A stretch of DNA of 16,991 bases. It comes from Ettlia oleoabundans. Its lineage: Eukaryota; Chlorophyta; Chlorophyceae; Chlamydomonadales. This document shows, piece after piece, positions 10,579-16,991 of the stretch. Position 1 is the stretch's first letter, and the number at the start of each line of letters is the position of its first letter. Location: positions 1-16,991 of the forward strand of contig JAAMXP010000615.1 in assembly GCA_019693395.1 (NCBI GenBank). Direction: 5' to 3'. A program made the translations under genes and the position numbers. The notes beneath the pieces are model-generated. The model made no database searches. It had not been told where the DNA came from and worked only from the letters and a program-made list of their open reading frames with translations.

Positions 10579-10583
10579 TTACA
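10579..10583 (-). terminator. Putative poly(A) signal TGTAA of the Rieske gene
   Basis: TGTAA on the minus strand, about 104 nt beyond the Rieske stop codon at 10687. The spacing would suit a short 3' UTR. Confidence 0.45.
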
Positions 10584-10686
10584 ATAATGCCATGGGCCAC
10601 AATGTGGTGTTCAGGCACGCCAGCTGCTGGCTGCTTGGAGCGGCTAGCTGCCCGGCTGCACGATCTGCTATTTGTAAGCTCCTAGT

Positions 10687-12637
10687 CTATAACTCGATGT
10701 CCATTGCCGAGGGGCCTGCAGCCACGGCGGGGCTGCGCTGCTGCACGGTAAAGCCAAAGGACAGCAGGCTCTGCTGCCCACCATTTGAGGCGGTACGTGC
10801 CAGCCCACCGCTAGTGGTTGCCGCCTGGTGCTGCTGCTGCTGTAGGGACGGTGCAATGCCGCTGCCAAGCAGGCCACGTGGTGCAGCCTGCTGCAACGGT
10901 GAAGCGGAGGGTGGCGTGTACTTATTAGCCAGGATGGCGGCAGTGGCCGCCTTGCGCCGCGCGATGCGGGCAGTATCCACACGTGACTGGGCAAAGGGAA
11001 TGTGGCCCTGCAGAACATGTGGTGAGGAAGGCTAGCAAGCACATTAGACGGTTGTAACAGGAACTGACTGTTGCAGCCGACGGACCTAAAAAGACAAGCA
11101 AGCTTACAGAGGGGCGGCCAATCAGCAGCGAAGCTACTAGAAAGTGCTCGTTTGCACGCTGATTGCGCTGTCAAACACCAAGAAGAAGCCCTTTAGAACG
11201 CAAGCGACGCCCAGGCGACAGCTCCTACCTGTCCATACTGCGATGGCTGCTGCTGTCGCTGCTGCTGGTTCACCGGCGGGGATGGCTGGCTGAGCTGAAT
11301 GCGGGCCTCTTGGCTGAGCTGCAAAGCCGGCTCATCCTCCATTGCATCCTTGGCAGGAGTGGAAGGCACCATGCCACGCTGCTGAAAGCCGGCATACGGT
11401 GCCAATGGCTCAGGCTGCATGGCCTGCTGGCCTGCTGCAAGCCCAAGCCGGCTGCCACTACTGCTGCCGAACAGGCCATAACTGCCGCGGCCAGGTTTGC
11501 TGCTTGGGCCGGCCTGCTGGAACTGGGCCTGCTGTGGGGCGGCAGGCACCTGGTTGTATTGGTCACTGGGCAGCGCCTGCTGGATGTGCAGCTCGGGGAT
11601 GTCGATGCTGCAAGGCAGGGACCGGGAGGGGCAGATGTGCATTTTCAACATGCTGACTTCAAGTTCCCAGCCGGGTGGGGCACCATGTTGCTGTTACAGC
11701 TTTGGTCACAGCCCAACTCCTTGCTGGTGCCTGGACCGCTTCTCTCCTTCGAAACATACGCACAGTGCAACCCTTGTCCAGCACCTGCTGCTTGCAGCAC
11801 CCACCAGATGTGGTCGTCATCCTGGTATGCGGCATAGGTGCGCTGCTGTTGGTCGGAGGAGCAGCTCACGCAGCCGTCCAGCATTGTGTCCACCTTTTGA
11901 CCGCTGCTCATGTCGATCTGCATCCAGAGAGCAATGAGGGCCCGTGTGACGCTATATGGCATTGTAGGAGGTGCCGCATGGCATGGGGGCACCCGGTGAA
12001 GTGGCCAGGCGGCAAAGTTGTGGCTGTTGGGTGCTGCTGGGTGCTGGTGAGTCAAGGGGGCAGCTTGTCGGTTGACCCAGTTGGGTGCTAGTTTTTCGGC
12101 CAGATAGCAGCTGCGGCCAAGCCAGCCTGCCACAGACCTTGTAGCGGTGCACGGGGCATACGATGCAGGCGTGGCCGCCCACGTCTTCAATGTCCCCCTC
12201 CCACAGAGCTCCCCCCATGTGGTAGCAGTGGGCGTCGGTGGCATACACCTTATTGTTCACGCGGGCGAGGAGGATCTTGCGCCCATATGCCTCCTGCAAT
12301 GAGCAGATGAAAAATGATATGAGTGGAATGCGGAGGAGGTGGGATGCATGCCGCAACAAGGATGACCGTTTGTCCGTGGCTGTTGGCAGGCGATGGCAGG
12401 CGGGCCCTGCACTGCCGTTCTGGCCCGCCCGGCAAACGCACGATACGGCGTTGACTAGCGCCTTATGTGTCTGGAACCTATCTACCGCGTGGTGGAGCCC
12501 AGGAGAGCAGACGCGGGCAGCTGGCAGTAGAACAGCTTGCCACCCCTGCGTCGCTAGAGAGTTTGCGTACTCGCCTTTACGATCTTGCCGCCTTCGGTCA
12601 GTTCCGCCTGCCGTGCAATCCGCAAAAGAAGCGCCAT
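10687..12637 (-). CDS. RFESD: Rieske [2Fe-2S] domain protein, RFESD type, with long C-terminal extension
   Basis: Five exons on the minus strand (12637-12581, 12293-12138, 11917-11805, 11607-11229, 11007-10687) give 341 aa with all phases consistent. Residues 1-109 form a Rieske domain: iron-sulfur ligands are C42-Y-H44 and C65-P-V-H68, and the spacer ALWEGDIEDVGGHACIV closely follows the animal RFESD protein (GDIED then a CIVCP box). The segment after the second box (IDMSSGQKVD, then QRTYAAYQDDDHI) matches the terminal strands of that small family. Such proteins are soluble Rieske ferredoxin-like electron carriers of poorly known role. Residues about 110-341 have no domain I recognise: they are rich in Gln, Pro, Ser and Ala, with a basic helix-like stretch (RVDTARIARRKAATAAILAN) near 244-263. 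The start is the first ATG after an in-frame stop. No transit peptide is obvious. Domain call firm; function of the tail unknown. Confidence 0.88.
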
Positions 12638-12901
12638 CTCAGGAGATCTTGCTGTGTGCCGCAGCCCCCCACGGTGCGACAGCAGCCGATATATCTACTC
12701 CTCAATACGAAGGCTATTGTCGTCGGAACCGCAAAAGCTCTCATAAACAAAGAAGAGTCGTCGACAGCTGGCAGCTGAGCTGTCCGAAAAGCGTCCTTTT
12801 GCTGAGCACATTGGAAGGTTGTTCTCCGCCTGTCGCAAGTACCTAGAATAAGTGCCGAAAACCTATTAAGGGAGCAAGGTGGGCATTCTGCAGGGGCAGA
12901 A
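12638..12901. promoter_or_regulatory. Divergent promoter region between the Rieske (minus) and MATE (plus) genes
   Basis: The ATGs lie 264 nt apart in opposite directions. A palindromic GATATATC at 12688-12695 lies about 50 nt upstream of the Rieske ATG and could act as a weak TATA-like element. The stretch before the MATE ATG is A/G-rich with no clear core element. Such close spacing makes shared regulation plausible, but the sequence alone does not show it. Confidence 0.5.
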
Positions 12902-15900
12902 ATGCAAAAACATGATGCTGGCGGCGTTGTGCACCCAAACCCCAATATGCCGGATGAGCTCCAGCAAGAGGCTTTCGCTCCAGGCCCGCCAGCGGGGTCC
13001 GATCTGGAGGAGCCGCTGCTGCCAGACGGTAGCGCTGGCGGTCGCACCGAGCTCGTTCAAACGGCGGCAGCGGAGAGCAAACGGTGCGTGTTGGAGGCGG
13101 GGCCTCTTTGCATCTTGTTCTGTTCGGTCAGACATGTAGATTGGACCGTTTAGCAATGCGCCATATGTTGTTCCCAGTTGTCAGAATTGTTGTCAGCAAA
13201 ACAACAAAGGTACTACAACCGCCCGACTCTTACCCCCGCTGCCTGGTCTTGCCCCCGTCGCAAGCAGCATCCTAGCTATTGGCGGCCCCATGGTCCTAGA
13301 AGAGGTAGTCAGCTACCTTTGCACCCTAATATCCATGGGCATGGTGGGCCGCTTGGGAGCCTCAGCCCTGGGAGCGTACACCCTCGCACACAGTATCACA
13401 AACATAACCGGTGCGGTCAGTGGAGATGCGTTCTCCAGCGTCCTTGCAGCCTTCTGCCCCCTTGGCCTCTTGCAAACACCTACAGAATGAAATACTTGTG
13501 AACTACTGATGGACCCTGGCGCTTGCAGGCGTGGCTGTGCTGAATGGAGTGACAGGCGCTGTAGACACATTTGGGTCCCAGGCATACGGCTCTCGAGCCT
13601 ACCCAGCCATAGGCCTGGTGCTGCAGCGGGCCCTCATGGTCTCCCTGGCCACCTGCCTGCCACTCATGCTGCTCTATGCAGCATCCCACCCGCTGCTGCT
13701 GGCGCTGGGTCAGCAGCCAGCCCTGGCGGCAACAGCGGCGCGCTACATCCGCCTCTTTTCGCCCGTCATACCGCTGCACGCTGTAACCCTCTGCCTTTAC
13801 CGCACTCTTGCCAGCCAAGGTGAGCCTCTTTTAGTATGGCTGATGTGGAGGGGTATCAACTTTCACAGCAACCTCACTGCCGCACGTTGGCTGCCTGCAT
13901 CTGCTGAGAGCAGACTGTCCACCCTCCGCGCCATGCAAGTTGTAGCCGCTGCCGAAAAGGCATCTTTCGCACCATCTTCATGCAGCCAGCCTGCATTGTT
14001 GCAACAACGCCGCTGCCGCCTTGGGAGCTGCTACTTATTTTCTCCCCACCCTCCGTGTTCTGGCTGTTGCAGGGGAGACAACATATGTCCTGGCGGCTGG
14101 CAGCGTCTTCTTTGCTACCACCGGCCCCATTCACTGGCTACTCATATTCGAGCTGGGCCTCGGCCTGGACGGATCAGCACTGGCCTTTGTTGCCTGTGAA
14201 TTTATTTACGTCAGCAGCCTGGCCGCGCTGTGCGTGCTCCACAACGCGCGGCGTCCGCCACATCAGCGTTGGTGGCAGGGCTGGAGCCGCGAGGCGTTGC
14301 GTGGCTGGGGCCCCTTCCTCAAGCTCTCCTTTGCAGCCACTGTGATGATCGTGGCCGACTGGTGGCTGTGAGTTCTGCTGAGGTTGTAAAACACTGACAT
14401 GCTGCCTTGCATAAATAGATTATATAAGATCGCGTTACTGCTGTCATCAGCTGTTTCCAAACCCTAGAAACCACCCAACACACTCTGACAAACTCCCCAG
14501 ATGGGTAAGTCGCCAAGCTGCCTATCCAGCTACCGTCCCACTGCACCTCTGCAACGCTGTCTTTTGCCCTGCAGATACGACATCCTCACGCTGCTGGCAG
14601 GTGCGATGCATGCTGCCCATGCTTTGGCAGCTGGTGGTTTCCTGGGGTTGGGACAGTAGCCATGCTGCTGTGGCTGCTGTATGCCGGAAGAGACACCTCC
14701 TCATGTATTGCACACAAGAGCTCGACAACTGCAAATACCTCTGCCCTAATCATGTCCTCAATGAGCTGTTACATGGGCAGCAGCTCTTACCTGCCACTCC
14801 AGCACTCACACCTGCACACTATGCTGTTGCAGGCCTGCTGCCCTCCCCAGATGTCAGCCTGGCAGCCACGGGAATAATCTACAACATCAACACCACAGGT
14901 CAGCCGGCTCTTCAGCCCTGCATGGCAGGAGCTAGCCGGTGTGCTGGCTGATACAGTCGTCCCAGTGCCGAGCCCACATCCATTATTATTGCACCCTGCC
15001 CCAGCCCCAGCCCCTGCCCCAGATGCTGCCTGAATGGCTACCGCTGTTTCCGCGAGTGCAGTGTTCATGATTCCCTACGGCCTGGCGTACGCGATGTGCG
15101 CTCGTGTGGGGCGGCTGCTGGGTGCTGCCAAGCCGCGCGCGGCCAAGCTTGCAGGTGCGCCGCCGTCAGGCTGCTTGTCTGAGGACGTGCGTTGCCTGGC
15201 AACGTGCCGCGTCGGCATGCAGCTGTGAACCCAGCAATGGTGCAACTTGAGGTCTCTCCCCGCTCTCCTGCTCTCTTCCTTGACAGGCTCACCAGCATGA
15301 GCTTACACCAGTTTGAGCTCCTCCCCCACCTCACCGCCTCCAGTCCACTCCCAACTATAACTCTCACATGTGTGCCTCATCTTGTCCCTGTCCCTGCAGT
15401 CGAGGTGGGCACCGCCATGGGCCTGGCCATCGTGTCCGTGGCCTCCCTCACCCTCCTGCTGCTGCGCCACCGCGCTGCCGCCCTGTTCACCACCGACCCA
15501 GCCGTCATCCAGGCCTGCGCAGCGCTGATGCTGCCACTTGCGGTGCTGATGCTGAGTGAGTTGTGGGGGGCGTAGTGTGCTGTGGTGTGGGGCTGGCAAG
15601 GCATCAGCAGCAATGTCGGCAGGGGGTGTCCCAGCTGCGGCGCACCGGTTGCAGCATCAGCATCAGCAGCATTTTCGGGGGTAGCAGCAGCGGGCTTGTG
15701 GGGAGGGAGGGTTCAGCCGCATCAACATCAGCTGTCAAGCAGCGGCGATCATGCAACCGACAGGTCATGTGCCCCAGGTGCCTGCTTCCCTTCAAAGGAA
15801 GCTGCACACACCCCAGCTTGTTATGTAAACGCCAGACATAGCCCTTTGCTGAGAAGGAAGCAACAAACTGTGTCGCCGTTCTTGCTATTGCAGCCAACGG

Positions 15901-16294
15901 CACCACCGCGCTGCAGAGCGGTGTCCTCAACGGCAGCGGGCGCCAGAAGCATGGAGCCGCCGTCAACGGCTGCGCCAATTACGTCGTCGGCCTGCCCCTT
16001 ATGCTGCTGTTTGCCTTCAAGCTGCACAACGGCGTTGCGGGGTTGTGGTGGGGCATTGCAGCCGCCTCATTCCTGCAGGGCGCGGTGCTGGTGGTGCTGG
16101 TCACCCGCTTTGACTGGGAGGCTGAGGCAGCGAGAGCTGCACGGCTGGTGCGCCACCTGTCCAAGGGATCAGAGCTGGGGGCCCCCTCTGCGCAAGAGGA
16201 AAGCGAGGTGGCCGCAGTCTCAGTCTTGCTGCCGCACAGCCCCAAGGCAATGGCCCCAGAGGTCCTCCAGCCGCCCCCAGTGCGGGGGCTTTGA
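12902..16294 (+). CDS. MATE-family multidrug and toxic compound extrusion transporter
   Basis: A secondary transporter expected to export organic cations, metabolites or organic acids in exchange for H+ or Na+ at the plasma or vacuolar membrane. Nine exons: 12902-13083, 13268-13410, 13529-13819, 14073-14367, 14575-14600, 14833-14898, 15062-15154, 15400-15555, 15894-16294; joined they give 550 aa in phase. The cytosolic N-terminus holds the EEPLLP motif common in plant MATE/DTX proteins. Conserved stretches follow in order: ISMGMVGRLG (TM1-2), GAVDTFGSQAYGSRAY (about 118-133, family LDTLCGQAYGA), LCLYRTLASQG, LLIFELGLGLDGSALA, ADWWLYDILTLLAGLLPSPD, MIPYGLAYAMCARVGRLLGA, LQSGVLNGSGRQKHGAAVN and YVVGLPLMLLFAF. 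About 12 hydrophobic segments are seen, as usual. Exon 2 is started at 13268 because upstream acceptors break the frame or add a Cys/Gln stretch unlike the family; exon 7 starts at 15062 because an in-frame TGA precedes the ATG at 15034. Substrate is unknown. Confidence 0.92.
14575..14600 (+). other. 26-nt micro-exon of the MATE gene
   Basis: Between acceptor CCCTGCAG and donor GTGCGA, this exon adds YDILTLLA plus split bases at both ends. It completes the conserved WW-x-YDILTLLAGLLP segment of MATE proteins; skipping it would delete the core of that helix and, because 26 is not a multiple of 3, shift the frame. Confidence 0.85.
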
Positions 16295-16991
16295 TTGACT
16301 GGCAGCGCCACCTTTTCGCTGCTTGCAGCAGTGTGCCATCCAGAAAAGTAATGCCCTACATGTTGGCTCCAGGCATGCTTCTCGTCTTGCGCATGTTGTT
16401 GGAAAAGGCATCTGGTACTCTCTTTCACCCGGGTAAACTCACAAATCTTGGAAAAAAGTACCTGTGAGTGTGTGCTTCAAGTAATCGACCAACTGATGCC
16501 AAACAAGTTGCATTTCAGCTGCAGTGCGTGCTGCCTGCTTGCTATCCTTGCACTGCTGACCTGCGCTAACGTTCTTTCTCCACCCCATCCCCACGCTGTT
16601 GCCTTTGCAACAGTCCTAGCACCCTTGCCACTGCCGTGAACTTGACGGTACATTAGTGCTGTGTGAGAGCTGCTGTAAAGAAGACGAAACTCTGTTTTGG
16701 CACCACGCACTCCCACGAGCAAACCGTTGGGCATACAAGTGATTGGCCTACAAAGGCTCACAACTGACTGGTGCATAGGCACGCATGATGAGGCAGCCTG
16801 GGGAGCTGCGACATTCTTGTATTGCATCATACCACTAGCTGCCCCTCCAAACACACCCCCTAGCAGACTGTTGTTGTTACACGTCATGCATTACACTAAT
16901 CGCTCAACAAGCTGGCCTGTGGCTCTGTCAGGGGGCCATGCATGCGTGCAGCTGCAAAACGCAGGAAGAGACACACAGGATGGAATGGGGA
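16295..16991. other. 3' UTR of MATE gene and intergenic sequence
   Basis: Only short open frames without family resemblance. GC content is lower than in the coding parts. No RNA gene or repeat is seen. Confidence 0.6.
16674..16678 (+). terminator. Putative poly(A) signal TGTAA of the MATE gene
   Basis: The only TGTAA I noticed after the MATE stop codon, 380 nt downstream. It implies a 3' UTR of about 400 nt. Confidence 0.45.

Larger units (their letters stand above)
8163..10686. other. Region without a confirmed gene between CCX and the Rieske gene (convergent 3' ends)
   Basis: The plus-strand exchanger ends at 8162 and the minus-strand Rieske gene ends at 10687, so part of this stretch is 3' UTR from both sides. 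Between them several short open frames exist: minus 8872-9065 after an acceptor-like TTTTTTGCATGCAG, minus 9417-9554 with a hydrophobic tail, minus 9497-9724, and plus 9923-10276. None resembles a family I recognise and no consistent exon chain could be built. A G-rich patch lies at 8761-8836 and CAGG repeats lie at about 9148-9182. A small unrecognised gene is possible. Confidence 0.5.

Noticed and set aside
10328..10618. 96-codon minus-strand frame downstream of the Rieske gene
   Set aside because: It lies in the likely 3' UTR, overlaps the TGTAA signal and has no recognisable domain.
12598..13047. 149-codon minus-strand frame across the Rieske/MATE promoter
   Set aside because: It overlaps the MATE first exon in antisense and the Rieske first exon in another frame. 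Composition is biased and no domain is seen.
13169..13267. Alternative MATE exon 2 start with a Cys/Gln-rich stretch
   Set aside because: Phase fits one acceptor at about 13170, but the added residues are unlike MATE proteins. The pyrimidine-rich tract before 13268 and the join AESKR-ILAIGGPM fit the family far better.
15034..15061. ATG-started frame (MATAVSASA) as a start of MATE exon 7 or a separate gene
   Set aside because: A TGA lies directly upstream in frame and the residues are absent from the family. The acceptor at 15061 gives NTTGVFMIPYGL, matching MATE proteins.

Overview
The window looks like nuclear DNA of a green alga (Chlorophyta). Genes are dense, lie on both strands and are cut by many short introns of roughly 100-400 nt. 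Donors are mostly GTG(A/G)G(T) and acceptors mostly (C)TGCAG. Coding sequence is GC- and Ala/Gln-rich, TGTAA (the usual chlorophyte poly(A) signal) occurs downstream of three of the genes, and one protein starts with a plastid-type transit peptide. Genus and species cannot be told from the sequence alone. All exon structures below were built by hand from reading-frame phase, splice motifs and protein-family resemblance; no alignment was run.

Layout. (1) 426-2177, minus: first five exons of a plastid-type adenylosuccinate synthetase (purine synthesis); the gene runs off the left edge inside intron 5. (2) 2178-2603: divergent promoter region. (3) 2604-8162, plus: complete 12-exon gene for a cation/Ca2+ exchanger of the CCX/NCLX type, 941 aa, with two alpha-repeat signatures and a very large central loop. 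(4) 8163-10686: 2.5 kb with no gene I can confirm; it holds 3' UTR sequence, CAGG microsatellite repeats and a few unexplained open frames. (5) 10687-12637, minus: complete 5-exon gene for a Rieske [2Fe-2S] protein of the RFESD type, 341 aa, with a long Gln/Pro/Ala-rich C-terminal extension. (6) 12638-12901: second divergent promoter region. (7) 12902-16294, plus: complete 9-exon MATE-family efflux transporter, 550 aa, including a 26-nt micro-exon. (8) 16295-16991: 3' UTR and intergenic sequence.

The four genes do not form an evident pathway: one is purine synthesis, two are membrane exporters/exchangers and one is a small iron-sulfur protein. Their pairing is two head-to-head couples sharing short upstream regions (ADSS/CCX and Rieske/MATE). 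The most unusual points are in the exchanger: a likely GC-AG intron, a changed second ion-binding signature (GNSLMD instead of the family's GNSxGD), and a loop carrying both a histidine cluster and a polyglutamate run. I found no mobile element, CRISPR array, tRNA or rRNA.
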